Assembly (NCBI RefSeq): GCF_026000435.1
Contig: NZ_AP026763.1
Span: 62,001 to 126,000 of the forward strand
Direction of reading: 5' to 3'
Length of the DNA stretch: 64,000 nt
From: Vibrio sp. STUT-A11
GTDB lineage: Bacteria > Pseudomonadota > Gammaproteobacteria > Enterobacterales > Vibrionaceae
A program made the position numbers and the translations under genes. Below, one piece after another: positions 34,234-42,786 of this stretch. Every line of letters starts with the position of its first letter. Position 1 is the stretch's first letter. A model generated the notes under the pieces. The model did no database searches. It was not told the origin of the DNA and was given only the letters and a program-made list of their open reading frames with translations.

Positions 34234-34249
34234 TGTTTCACGTGAAACA
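34234..34249. other. parS, ParB-binding centromere site
   Basis: TGTTTCACGTGAAACA is a perfect 16-base palindrome, identical to the classic chromosomal parS consensus core bound by ParB. It sits in the intergenic region after yigB, in an origin-proximal region where parS sites of the larger Vibrio chromosome are expected. I saw no second perfect copy in the window. Confidence 0.9.
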
Positions 34250-34311
34250 CGTATAATAAAGCGCAGCGAGGGCTTAATGATGTTCACTTAATCGCTATCG
34301 GAGTATTCCAG

Positions 34312-34458
34312 TCTACCGTCATCCTGAACAGCGACGAAGGAGCGTGATTCAGGATCTTCTAACCGAGCACTTTGTTGTCAAAGGTATTTCTTTATATTCT
34401 CAGAGAGCTGATATTAGATTCCTAGTCTCGCTATGGCTCGCTGGAATGACCCAATAAG
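34312..34458. repeat. Inverted pair of short palindromic repeats (REP/MITE-like)
   Basis: Two ~45-base units face each other around ~55 bases. Unit 1 is GTCATCCTGAA...TTCAGGATC, with an 8-bp internal inverted repeat (34321-34328/34348-34355). Unit 2, read on the minus strand, is GTCATTCCAGCGAGCC...AGGAATC. Both begin GTCAT and end in GGATC or GGAATC, so they appear to be related units in opposite orientation. This kind of dispersed repeat is common between Vibrio genes. No gene is seen here. Confidence 0.6.
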
Positions 34459-34516
34459 AATCGTTAAGTGCCTGGCATTAAGCTAAGTCTGCGCTTTCTA
34501 ATCTCACTGTTTAATA

Positions 34517-35113
34517 TTATTGCTTCAGTGCATGTCCGCTTTTGTCTGCCTGAAAGGTAGCGAGATAGTGAATGAAGAAATCCTGCATCTTCTGTTGGTT
34601 ATCTTCTTCCCCTAATTGCCCTAACAACTGCGCCGCGACTTCAAACGTACACAGGTTGCCTTGTTGCTGGTTACGACGCAGCTGATAATGCGAATCGCCC
34701 TGGGTTGAAAGCCCCATCAATGGCACGTTCTCCAGCCAGCGACTTTTATTGATCATTTTGCGCGCCTCTTGCCAGGTCGCATCCAAAATAATAAACAAAG
34801 GCTTGCGGCTTTGTTGCTGGCTCTGCTCTGCCACTTGTTCGAGTGTCAGGCTTTCCTCTCCGGGAAACAATAACACTGGGTATAAGTTCGAATCTTCAAG
34901 GATAGCGAGCAACTCGCCAGGTGGATGCTTGCGATCCCAAATCTCCTGCTTCACATTAAGTTGGCATTGCTGCAGCAATTTGCCTGTGTTGGTATCGCGC
35001 GCCAGTTCATTGGGGTGCATCAATAGTATGATGCTGTGCTCGCTGCTGAGATTAGGCAGCAGTGAGCAAATGCAGTTGAACTGAAAACCACAGTCAGGGC
35101 ATGGTAGTGCCAT
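34517..35113 (-). CDS. tapT: TapT/DTW-domain tRNA-uridine aminocarboxypropyltransferase
   Basis: A DTW-domain enzyme (YfiP type) that makes acp3U at position 47 of tRNAs from S-adenosylmethionine. The 198-residue product has an N-terminal Cys cluster (CPDCGFQFNCIC) likely to bind zinc. The core is MHPNELARDTNTGKLL, LFPGEESL, ILDATWQEARKM (the family DxTW motif, here DATW) and YQLRRNQQQGNLCTFE. All are typical. It overlaps the following lipoprotein gene's start by one base in the same direction, suggesting co-transcription. Confidence 0.9.
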   Translation of the reverse strand: MALPCPDCGFQFNCICSLLPNLSSEHSIILLMHPNELARDTNTGKLLQQCQLNVKQEIWDRKHPPGELLAILEDSNLYPVLLFPGEESLTLEQVAEQSQQQSRKPLFIILDATWQEARKMINKSRWLENVPLMGLSTQGDSHYQLRRNQQQGNLCTFEVAAQLLGQLGEEDNQQKMQDFFIHYLATFQADKSGHALKQ

Positions 35114-36663
35114 TACAAGCGAACTCCTTCGCGGACTGGGCTAATGCCATCCGAGAACAAGCGCACACCACTCACTTGTGTTGACGTTGCCTTTGGCGCC
35201 ATACTCGGATTGATTGGGTAGCTGACGCCGGTGTATTGCATGATGTGTTGAGCCGGAGTTGCACCACCGCCACTGACATTAAAAATCAGGTCTCGCCAGC
35301 CATGTGAGGTTTGCTGGCCAAGCATTATCGGGCTCTGTACTAGAGTGATACGGCTGTTAAAACGCCACTCACTTTGATGATTTTCAAACACCAGTAAGGT
35401 ACAGCCGCCCGAACCACACCAATCTAGCTGTACGAACAGTTCTTCGTTTCCATCACCATTCAGATCGTAAGTCAGCCAGCGGTATTGGTTATTGCTAGGA
35501 TTGGTGTGATTGATAAAAAAGTAATTGCGCACTGCTGCATCGACTTTGGAGTTGAAGTCGGCACTCGAGGGTATATCTGCGCTGCTGATAGGACTGTTAG
35601 CTCGCTCTGGGGCGGCGGTCTTAGTTCCTGATTGACGTACGGTTGCCGGATACAACACCAAGCCGCCATCAGCGATTGGGTAAACCATAGTGCCAACTTT
35701 TTCTTGTGTGGCTTTAAGCTGGTTTCCTTCGCGGATGAAAAGTCGCTCTGACTGTAAACGCTGTTGCTGGTGGTGGGTCATTACGACCTGAATCTGTGAC
35801 GGACTTAATTGCTGCCAGTAACCACGTTCAATCAGTGGCGCTTGACCGTCAGAGTAACTGTATTGGGTTGTCGCACTGTGATCTGGTTTCAAGGTCATCT
35901 GTACTTCAAACCCTTGTGATTGCGTTGACGTTGCGACGTAAGTGTTTGCCCATTCGAGTGTCGAGTCGACATTTGATGCCATGCCACAGCCCTGATACGT
36001 TGTGCCATCGTGTTTAAGCGTTGCTGTCCAGCCATAAAGGGAATCACTCATGGTGTCAGAACAAAGGTTTTCCGTCATGCGCAGTTCGCCATCTGCTAGT
36101 TGATAAGTGCGTTGACGTGCTTGTAGCTGTCTGGATTCAATGGTTATAGATTGTGCCTGCTTACCCGGTTGCTGAAATTGCAGTGCGTCTGACTCAAAAC
36201 TTGCTGACCAGAATGGCTCATTACCAAATACGCGAGTGGGTTTACTTGGCTGACTGCAGCGCTGCGGGTTCTCACTGGTGAGGAGGTTAACCTGTTCAAC
36301 AACAAAGTTGGCGTCGAAATCGGCAGAGAAGCCGTCATTACCTGGAGGGTTCAGGTGGCCAATCATTTCCCCATACATGGGTTGATAAGGCTCGCTACTC
36401 AACGACATGGCGCGTTGAGCTTGTTGTGGTGACAGTTGCAGCCAGTATTGTTTGTCACTGCCACATGGTCTGATGTACTGACTTTCATGGCCGATAACGA
36501 CCTGGCCACGCACTATAAACGTTTGAGGTTGAATGGATTCAGGCTTATCGAGTGATGCTGGTGGCGTGGTTGTCATCTCGTCGCCATTTTGTGGCGGTTG
36601 CGAGCTACATGCTTGCAGAACCAGCAGAGTGGCCAGGGCCACTGGGTTTTTCAAAGCCTTCAT
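35113..36663 (-). CDS. Large lipoprotein of the COG3650/NlpE-like type
   Basis: The 516-residue product has a lipoprotein signal (ATLLVLQAC, lipid-modified Cys19) and a disordered Gln/Pro-rich linker. Repeated beta modules follow, with FGNEPFWSASF near residue 150 and a related region after it. This resembles COG3650/META-like envelope proteins. The C-terminal part carries WLTYDLNGDGNEELFVQLDWCGSGGC, an EF-hand-like calcium loop in an FG-GAP-type context. Function is unknown; it is probably anchored in the outer membrane facing the periplasm. It is co-oriented with tapT and divergent from the EVE gene. Confidence 0.75.
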   Translation of the reverse strand: MKALKNPVALATLLVLQACSSQPPQNGDEMTTTPPASLDKPESIQPQTFIVRGQVVIGHESQYIRPCGSDKQYWLQLSPQQAQRAMSLSSEPYQPMYGEMIGHLNPPGNDGFSADFDANFVVEQVNLLTSENPQRCSQPSKPTRVFGNEPFWSASFESDALQFQQPGKQAQSITIESRQLQARQRTYQLADGELRMTENLCSDTMSDSLYGWTATLKHDGTTYQGCGMASNVDSTLEWANTYVATSTQSQGFEVQMTLKPDHSATTQYSYSDGQAPLIERGYWQQLSPSQIQVVMTHHQQQRLQSERLFIREGNQLKATQEKVGTMVYPIADGGLVLYPATVRQSGTKTAAPERANSPISSADIPSSADFNSKVDAAVRNYFFINHTNPSNNQYRWLTYDLNGDGNEELFVQLDWCGSGGCTLLVFENHQSEWRFNSRITLVQSPIMLGQQTSHGWRDLIFNVSGGGATPAQHIMQYTGVSYPINPSMAPKATSTQVSGVRLFSDGISPVREGVRL

Positions 36664-36710
36664 GTTATATCTTCCTCATTATTGTTACTCAATCAGCATC
36701 GGATGGCATT

Positions 36711-37181
36711 ATGGCATATTGGTTATTTAAAACTGAACCAGATACCTTTTCTATTGACACGCTTCGAACCCAAAAGGTTTCATGTTGGGAAGGTGTTCGG
36801 AATTATCAGGCGCGTAACATGATGCGTGATCAGGTGAAATTAGGCGATTTGGTTTTCATTTATCACTCTTCGTGTAAACACGTTGGTGTCGCAGGAATTG
36901 CCAAAGTCGTACGCGAGGCGTATCCGGACCATTTCCAGTTCGACCCGGAAAGCGACTATTACGACCCTAAGTCAGAGCAGGACAATCCACGTTGGATAAT
37001 GGTCGATGTAGAGTTTGTACGTAAAACGGATCGGGTGATTCCGTTGTCAGTGATGAAAGCGATGCCAGAGCTGGAGAATATGCCCCTCGTTAAACGTGGA
37101 AATCGTTTATCGGTTATGCCAGTGACAGAGGAGGAGTGGCAAGCAATTCTTGGCCGAGAGAAGCTGCCCAGCCAGCGTTAG
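36711..37181 (+). CDS. EVE-domain protein
   Basis: I place the start at ATG 36711 (MAYWLFKTEPDTFSIDTL); the longer open frame upstream overlaps the divergent lipoprotein gene and is not protein-like. The 156-residue product is a single EVE domain: MAYWLFKTEP, CWEGVRNYQARNMMRD, LGDLVFIYHSS, DPRW-like DNPRWIMVDVEF and PLVKRGNRLSVMPV. EVE domains, like the related YTH and PUA folds, bind modified bases in RNA or DNA. It is 28% aromatic/charged in its pocket region, but the ligand cannot be told from sequence. Confidence 0.9.
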   Translation: MAYWLFKTEPDTFSIDTLRTQKVSCWEGVRNYQARNMMRDQVKLGDLVFIYHSSCKHVGVAGIAKVVREAYPDHFQFDPESDYYDPKSEQDNPRWIMVDVEFVRKTDRVIPLSVMKAMPELENMPLVKRGNRLSVMPVTEEEWQAILGREKLPSQR

Positions 37182-37192
37182 ACTAGATAAAA

Positions 37193-37219
37193 ACAAGGGC
37201 TGGTTTATACAGCCCTTGT
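37193..37219. terminator. Hairpin between the converging EVE gene and yigL
   Basis: ACAAGGGCTG pairs with CAGCCCTTGT around a 7-base loop. A-rich sequence before and a broken T-rich run after fit a weak bidirectional terminator. Confidence 0.65.
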
Positions 37220-37229
37220 GATGATTTTC

Positions 37230-38066
37230 TTATTGCTCGTCTTGCAGCAAATGTTTTTGCAGATAGCGCGCAACTGCATCTTCGGCGTTACTGCCAATCA
37301 CTTCATTGTTTGGTAGTGCCTGCATGACTTTTTCGTGTGCCGTGCCCATCACCAGGCCTTTACCTGCCATCGATAACATTTCGACGTCATTCATGCCATC
37401 ACCAAATGCAAGGCAGTTCTCTAGCTTCTGCTCGAGTGACTCCGCGATAGCTTGCAGAGCATGACCTTTAGAGACTTCTCCGTTCATGACTTCCAGACAC
37501 CAAGGCGTTGAGAAGGCGATATTTAACTTATCCCCAAACTGGTCACGCAACTTCGTTTCGAACGCGACCAGACGTTCATGATCTTTGTCTGCATGGGTAA
37601 AGAAGATTTTCGCGATGCCGTCAGTGGGGGCCTGATTTTCATCGAATAGTTTATAAGTAAACTCTTCATGAAATTCACGCAGCGTTTCATCATCTTTGTT
37701 TAGTAACCAGTCGTCATTCTGGTACATGTGGATAAGTATTTCATGATCGTGCTTGATCGTATCGATCACGCCTTGAACGAGTTCCTGGGGTACGTTTTCG
37801 CTGTACATCAGTTTATCGTTTTGATCATGCACGCGCGCGCCGTTTGAGGTGATCATGTAAGCTGGAATCCCTACCTGAGAGCGGATACCAGCGACGTCTA
37901 CGTGGTGACGACCTGTAGCAAAGACAAAGGTGTAACCCATTTCATGTAGCGTTCGCAGCGTCATTTTTGAGTAAGCGCTGAGTTGATGATTGGGTGCAAG
38001 TAAGGTGCCATCCAGATCTGAGGCAACGATTTTAGTGATCTCTTTGCAAGGTAGCGATGTGCTCAT
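37230..38066 (-). CDS. yigL: YigL-type Cof-family HAD phosphatase
   Basis: A 278-residue class IIB HAD hydrolase. The nucleophile motif is VASDLDGTLLAPNH, motif II lies in FVFATGRHH, the conserved Lys in EVSKGHAL, and the metal-binding motif is LAFGDGMNDVEML. Its place beside pldB matches E. coli yigL, a phosphatase acting on sugar phosphates and pyridoxal phosphate. The 280-base gap upstream (38067-38346) shows nothing I can name. Confidence 0.9.
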   Translation of the reverse strand: MSTSLPCKEITKIVASDLDGTLLAPNHQLSAYSKMTLRTLHEMGYTFVFATGRHHVDVAGIRSQVGIPAYMITSNGARVHDQNDKLMYSENVPQELVQGVIDTIKHDHEILIHMYQNDDWLLNKDDETLREFHEEFTYKLFDENQAPTDGIAKIFFTHADKDHERLVAFETKLRDQFGDKLNIAFSTPWCLEVMNGEVSKGHALQAIAESLEQKLENCLAFGDGMNDVEMLSMAGKGLVMGTAHEKVMQALPNNEVIGSNAEDAVARYLQKHLLQDEQ

Positions 38067-38346
38067 GAAGTCCTCGTAAACGGTTTGGATAGAGTCGAGT
38101 ATGTTGAGTGCAAACGGAGCTATGCAGACTGACTAGGTCATGCGGCTCCGAATGCTAGGGGGAACTTAAGGTGCTATTCATCTTTCGGGGTTACATCTTG
38201 GTTGAAAGCTGAACAAGCCTGATCAGTGTACGTTAAAATAGGGATGAAAAAGAGGGTAAATCGCGTTGCATACATTTCCTCTTTAAATTGCCCAGAGAAC
38301 AGGGACGTATAAAGTCCACTTCGCTTATCTGGCGGCGGACTGTTTT

Positions 38347-39348
38347 TCATGGAACGGAAGAAGGCTTAGGCTGTGTCATAAAACGGAAAATCGCATCCAG
38401 AGCCTGATTACGGTATTTATCAGCTTCGAACAAAATTTCATGATGAGCACCTTCTACGGATACCAGCTCGGCGTTTGGGTTGGTTTTACTCAATTTATCA
38501 ATAAAACGTTTCTGGGCTAAATTACTGACAATACGATCTTCTCCGGCTTGAATAAGCAACACGGGTATTTTTACCTGTCGTGTCAATAAAAAGCATTGTT
38601 TGGCTGCCATCAGCCCTTGCCATACCCAGCGGGTACTTGGCCCACCGACTTGCAGTTCTGGCATGTCTGAATAAAGTCCACGAAACCAACGATAGCGATC
38701 ATGGCTCTGGCTGAGGAGATTGTTCTCGAACGGTTTGGGGAAGTAAGGTTGATGACCAGGCGCATAACGTGGCAGCGTTGATACCGCTGAAAGAATTTGT
38801 GTCACCGGTAGGGCGATCGGAGATAAGTACCACGGCAGGTTAATCCCGAACATCGGGGCACTTAAAATCAACCCTGTGAAATGATGCTTCGGGTGAGTTT
38901 GAAGATAACGAGTGGCGATGGCACCGCCCATGGAATGCGCGACGATAAAACACTGGTCATAGTGGCCGAGATCGTGCTTTTTTATCACTATGTCCATATC
39001 TTCAACATAGTCTGCAAAGTCATAGACGTGACCCATGTCTGAGTCTTCTAGTAGCCGATCGGATAAACCTTGCCCACGGTGGTCAAATGAGTAAACGTCG
39101 TAACCTTGGCGGTAGAAATCATAAAACAGCTCTTGGTATTTCCAGGAAGACTCTATTCGCCCGTTGACGACCAGTACGGCTTTTTTATGTTCAGGGTGGG
39201 TGAGTTTGCACCAGTAGATCTTCTTTTTCTCTGTCCCTTTCACAAAGCCTTCTTGGCGACTTTGCCAGAGTTCAGCGATCGGACCACCTATTGCTTGCTC
39301 AAATAAGTTCTCTTGAGTATAAGTCGTAGGGGAATGGTGAGTAGCCAT
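38347..39348 (-). CDS. pldB: Lysophospholipase L2
   Basis: An alpha/beta-hydrolase that deacylates lysophospholipids at the inner membrane. I choose ATG 39348 (MATHHSPTTYT), which has AGGTAA upstream; the frame extends to 39414 but that would reach the start of rhtB on the other strand. The 333-residue product has the nucleophile elbow VAHSMGGAIATR, DHRGQGLSDR of the oxyanion region, Asp in GEDRIVS and His in EGAHHEIL. It lies between yigL and rhtB, as in E. coli. Confidence 0.92.
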   Translation of the reverse strand: MATHHSPTTYTQENLFEQAIGGPIAELWQSRQEGFVKGTEKKKIYWCKLTHPEHKKAVLVVNGRIESSWKYQELFYDFYRQGYDVYSFDHRGQGLSDRLLEDSDMGHVYDFADYVEDMDIVIKKHDLGHYDQCFIVAHSMGGAIATRYLQTHPKHHFTGLILSAPMFGINLPWYLSPIALPVTQILSAVSTLPRYAPGHQPYFPKPFENNLLSQSHDRYRWFRGLYSDMPELQVGGPSTRWVWQGLMAAKQCFLLTRQVKIPVLLIQAGEDRIVSNLAQKRFIDKLSKTNPNAELVSVEGAHHEILFEADKYRNQALDAIFRFMTQPKPSSVP

Positions 39349-39413
39349 TAGTCGATTACCTGAAAATACATTGTAGACGCGATGTATCATCGAAGAATTA
39401 GTGAGGAAATGCA

Positions 39414-40031
39414 ATGGATACCCATGTTTGGTTTGCCTATTTGGTCACAGCAATTGTTTTTAGCCTTGCTCCGGGATCAGGTACCGTAAATTCGATCAGT
39501 AATGGTTTGAGCTACGGTACACGCAAGTCTCTAGGCGCGATTATGGGGTTGCAAATAGGTTTAGCGATTCATATTGCTATGGTGGGTGCTGGGATTGGCG
39601 CGCTGGTGGCACAATCGGCCACGGCGTTTGCGGTTATCAAATGGGTTGGTGCGGCTTATCTTGTCTGGCTTGGTTTTCAGAAGTGGCGCGATACTTCTGG
39701 TTTGGTGGCGGCAGAGAGTCAAAAAGAGATGTCAGCAACAGCGCTGATGTATAAAGCGATCCTCATTAATTTAACCAATCCCAAATCGATTGTTTTTCTC
39801 GTGGCCTTGTTTCCGCAGTTTATTGACCCAGCTAAAGACCAGCTAACTCAGTTATTAGTGCTCGGTGTAACAACGGTTGCGGTGGATTCATTTGTGATGC
39901 TTGGTTATACGTCACTGGCATCCAAGATGGGCCGTTTTATTCGCTCAGATAAAATTATGACGAACATAAATAAAGTCTTTGGTTCCATGTTTATGGGATG
40001 TGGTGCACTATTAGCTGCAGCAAAATCATAA
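39414..40031 (+). CDS. rhtB: RhtB-type amino acid/homoserine exporter (LysE family)
   Basis: A 205-residue inner-membrane protein with about six hydrophobic segments, the LysE/RhtB layout. FSLAPGSGTVNSISNGLSYG and the family motif NLTNPKSIVFLVALFPQF are present. E. coli RhtB, with which this aligns along its length, exports homoserine and homoserine lactone. The gene is divergent from pldB across ~65 bases, the same pairing as in E. coli. The actual substrate in Vibrio is inferred. Confidence 0.9.
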   Translation: MDTHVWFAYLVTAIVFSLAPGSGTVNSISNGLSYGTRKSLGAIMGLQIGLAIHIAMVGAGIGALVAQSATAFAVIKWVGAAYLVWLGFQKWRDTSGLVAAESQKEMSATALMYKAILINLTNPKSIVFLVALFPQFIDPAKDQLTQLLVLGVTTVAVDSFVMLGYTSLASKMGRFIRSDKIMTNINKVFGSMFMGCGALLAAAKS

Positions 40032-40058
40032 CTCGCTAATTAGTAGGTTGTTTTTAGT

Positions 40059-41282
40059 ATGAATACCACGTATGTCGCTCGCCAGCCTATCTTTAATCGT
40101 AAAAGACAAACGCTTGGCTACGAACTGCTGTTTCGGGATGGGGAGCGTAATGTTTTCCCTTCTCATATTGATGCAGACCGGGCGACATACCGATTGGTTG
40201 TCGAAAACTTCTTATCTGTCGGGTTAAATCCGGTGATTACGTCGTCGCGATGTTTCATCAACTTCCCTCATCAGAGTTTACTGCGCCGTTTACCCCGCAG
40301 CTTGCCGAAACATAAAATCGTCGTCGAAGTACTAGAAACTTGTCAGCCTACCGATGAGCTGTTTGAGGCGATTAGAGAGCTTTATCGAGAAGGCTACCTG
40401 ATCGCATTGGACGACTTCACCCTCACCCCAGAATGGAAACGTTTCTTGCCTTACGCACACATTGTAAAGCTGGACATTATGGCAATGGGGTTAAAGGCTG
40501 CGTGTGAATTGGTCAAAACGCAGCTAGCGCAACGAGTTAAATACCATTTTCTTGCTGAGCGGGTAGAGACCGAAGAGGAGTTTAATAAGGCCAAAGCCGC
40601 GGGTTTTAAATTCTTCCAGGGTTACTTTTTCAGTAAGCCTTTGGTGTCTCAAACCCGTTACGTAAGCCCAGAACAAATTGTGGCACTGCAGTTATTTCGT
40701 GAAGTATGTGCTCCGGAGCCAGACTTCCAGCGCATTGAAAGTATTGTCACTCAAGATGTGGCACTGTCGTACAAACTGCTGCGTTTTGTGAACATGCAGG
40801 CGACCAAGCTGGAAGTGGAAATCTGTTCGTTTCGTCAAGCTCTGATTTACCTTGGTCAGGATAATCTCAAGCAGTTCGTCTCACTTGTCGTGGCGTCTTA
40901 TATCTCGTCTAACAAACCACGTGAATTGTTTAACCTCTCACTTCAGCGAGCTCAATTTTGTCAGTTGATGTCTCGTCACCAGCCATTCTCTCATTTGAAC
41001 GAGCAAGGCTTTATGGTCGGCTTATTGTCGATTCTCGATGCCATACTCGATCTGTCTACTGAATCATTAATCAAACAATTACCGCTCAGTGAACCTGTTC
41101 AACAAGCATTGCTGCATCGAAAAGGGGAATACGGTGCACTTATTTCTCTGGAAGAATGCTACGAGCGTGCAGATTGGCCCGGAGTGGAAAAATTTTCTAA
41201 TCAGTTGGGCCTTTGTTTCGAACAAGTACAGGCTTCTTTAGGTGAAGCGGTTCGTTGGAGCCAAAGCGTCGCTAACGCCTAG
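40059..41282 (+). CDS. EAL-HDOD (YuxH-like) signalling protein
   Basis: The 407-residue protein has an N-terminal EAL-like domain (YVARQPIFNRKRQTLGYELLFRDG; VEVLET; LIALDDF; HIVKLDIMAMG; FFQGYFFSKP) and a C-terminal HDOD domain (RIESIVTQDVALSYKLLRFVN...). The signature EAL triad reads ELL, as in many EAL-HDOD proteins that do not cleave cyclic-di-GMP but may bind it or partner proteins. Such proteins act in motility, virulence and surface behaviour in vibrios. It lies 27 bases after rhtB, with no terminator seen between them. Confidence 0.88.
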   Translation: MNTTYVARQPIFNRKRQTLGYELLFRDGERNVFPSHIDADRATYRLVVENFLSVGLNPVITSSRCFINFPHQSLLRRLPRSLPKHKIVVEVLETCQPTDELFEAIRELYREGYLIALDDFTLTPEWKRFLPYAHIVKLDIMAMGLKAACELVKTQLAQRVKYHFLAERVETEEEFNKAKAAGFKFFQGYFFSKPLVSQTRYVSPEQIVALQLFREVCAPEPDFQRIESIVTQDVALSYKLLRFVNMQATKLEVEICSFRQALIYLGQDNLKQFVSLVVASYISSNKPRELFNLSLQRAQFCQLMSRHQPFSHLNEQGFMVGLLSILDAILDLSTESLIKQLPLSEPVQQALLHRKGEYGALISLEECYERADWPGVEKFSNQLGLCFEQVQASLGEAVRWSQSVANA

Positions 41283-41350
41283 CCTTTCTATTATTAAACT
41301 TTTGTGACGTAACATGCTGACCGCTTGACGCTGTCGTGGTTTTAAATAAG

Positions 41351-41372
41351 TATATACGCATATCCATATATA
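41351..41372. promoter_or_regulatory. Possible ArsR operator
   Basis: TATATA (41351-41356) and TATATA (41367-41372) flank a 10-base centre containing CATATCC, just before the arsR start. ArsR-family operators are AT-rich dyads overlapping their own promoter, so placement fits. The sequence match is loose. Confidence 0.4.
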
Positions 41373-41375
41373 GGT

Positions 41376-41720
41376 ATGTTTACTATGCTTCCACATCAGT
41401 TTTTTAAACTTTTATCTGACGAGACTCGCGTGCGTTGTTTGATGCTGGTGGCTCGCGAGGGTGAGGTCTGCGTGGGCGATTTAGCGTTTGCACTGCAAGA
41501 AAGCCAACCAAAAGTTTCTCGCCATCTGGCCCAGTTAAGATCCAATGGCATCTTGGTTGATAAGCGTCAGGGACAGTGGGTGTTTTACCAGTTGTCCCAA
41601 CAGCTTCCTGGGTGGATGAGAAAAGTGATTGATGACCTAGTGGCATCGAATTGTTTGAAGCAAGAGTACCAGCAAGATATTTCGCGTCTGCATGACAAAA
41701 GTCGTGAGGCATGTTGCTAA
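41376..41720 (+). CDS. arsR: ArsR-family arsenic-responsive repressor
   Basis: A 114-residue winged-helix repressor: FFKLLSDETRVRCLMLV, then GDLAFALQESQPKVSRHLAQLRSNGILVDKRQGQWVFYQL (recognition helix and wing). The classical As(III) motif CVCDL reads CVGDL here, so only one of the two helix cysteines is kept. Two adjacent cysteines close the protein (EACC) and another lies at SNCLKQ, so a different Cys set may sense arsenite, as in ArsR types with C-terminal Cys pairs. An ATG three codons downstream is an alternative start. It leads the operon with gapdh, a phosphatase gene and arsJ. Confidence 0.9.
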   Translation: MFTMLPHQFFKLLSDETRVRCLMLVAREGEVCVGDLAFALQESQPKVSRHLAQLRSNGILVDKRQGQWVFYQLSQQLPGWMRKVIDDLVASNCLKQEYQQDISRLHDKSREACC

Positions 41721-41772
41721 TCGCAACGAGCAAACAGCAATTTCAAGGTAGAAGATTTTAAAGGTAAAGATT

Positions 41773-42774
41773 ATGACGATTAAAGTAGGGATTAATGGTT
41801 TTGGCCGAATTGGCCGTTTGGCACTGCGTGCGGCGTTTGACTGGCCTGAGTTGGAGTTTGTGCAGATTAATGATGTTGCTGGCGATGCGGCAACACTGGG
41901 TCACCTACTGGAGTTCGACTCGGTTCAAGGCCGTTGGCATCATGAAGTTCAGGTTGAAGGCAATGAATTGATCATTGATGGTAAGCGTATCGTCACTACA
42001 CAACAGCGAGACATCGATGCCGTTAACTGGTCGGGATGTGATGTTGTGATTGAAGCAACGGGTGTACATCGTAAATCGTCGTACTTAGATCAGTATCTTG
42101 ACCAAGGTGTTAAGCGAGTTGTCGTCAGTGCGCCAGTGAAAGAAGAAGGCATTGCTAACATCGTTGTCGGTGTGAATGACCATATCTTCGATCCTGAAAA
42201 ACACCGTATTGTGACTGCAGCATCTTGTACTACCAACTGTATCGCGCCAGTGGTGAAAGTGATTCATGAGAAACTTGGTATCGAGCAGTCTTCATTTACC
42301 ACTATTCACGATCTGACCAACACACAGACAATTCTTGATGCGCCACACAAAGATCTGCGTCGTGCTCGCGCTTGTGGCATGAGCCTGATCCCAACCACTA
42401 CGGGCAGTGCGACAGCGATTGTGGAAATTTTCCCTGACCTTAAAGGCAAAATTAACGGCCATGCAGTACGTGTTCCTTTAGCCAATGCCTCACTGACTGA
42501 CATCATCTTCGATGTTAAGCGTGATACCACAGCAGAAGAAGTGAATGCATTACTGAAAGAAGCATCTGAAGGCGAATTGAAAGGCATTCTTGGTTTTGAA
42601 GCGCGCCCATTGGTATCGATTGACTACAAAGGCGACCAACGCTCAACCATCGTCGATGCACAATCAACCATGGTCGTGGGGTCTCGCATGGTGAAGATTT
42701 ATGCGTGGTACGACAATGAAATGGGTTACGCAACACGTACAGCAGAGCTGGTACGTAATGTTGGTCTGGCTTAA
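41773..42774 (+). CDS. Arsenic-operon glyceraldehyde-3-phosphate dehydrogenase
   Basis: A complete GAPDH of 333 residues: NAD-binding INGFGRIGRLALRAAF, catalytic ASCTTNC with Cys152, and the C-terminal WYDNEMGYATRTAELV. Within arsR-gapdh-arsJ operons (described in Pseudomonas aeruginosa) this enzyme uses arsenate instead of phosphate and makes 1-arseno-3-phosphoglycerate, which ArsJ exports. The operon context, rather than sequence, distinguishes it from the glycolytic enzyme. It lies 52 bases after arsR and 12 bases before the phosphatase gene. Confidence 0.92.
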   Translation: MTIKVGINGFGRIGRLALRAAFDWPELEFVQINDVAGDAATLGHLLEFDSVQGRWHHEVQVEGNELIIDGKRIVTTQQRDIDAVNWSGCDVVIEATGVHRKSSYLDQYLDQGVKRVVVSAPVKEEGIANIVVGVNDHIFDPEKHRIVTAASCTTNCIAPVVKVIHEKLGIEQSSFTTIHDLTNTQTILDAPHKDLRRARACGMSLIPTTTGSATAIVEIFPDLKGKINGHAVRVPLANASLTDIIFDVKRDTTAEEVNALLKEASEGELKGILGFEARPLVSIDYKGDQRSTIVDAQSTMVVGSRMVKIYAWYDNEMGYATRTAELVRNVGLA

Positions 42775-42786
42775 AGAGGTTTAACT

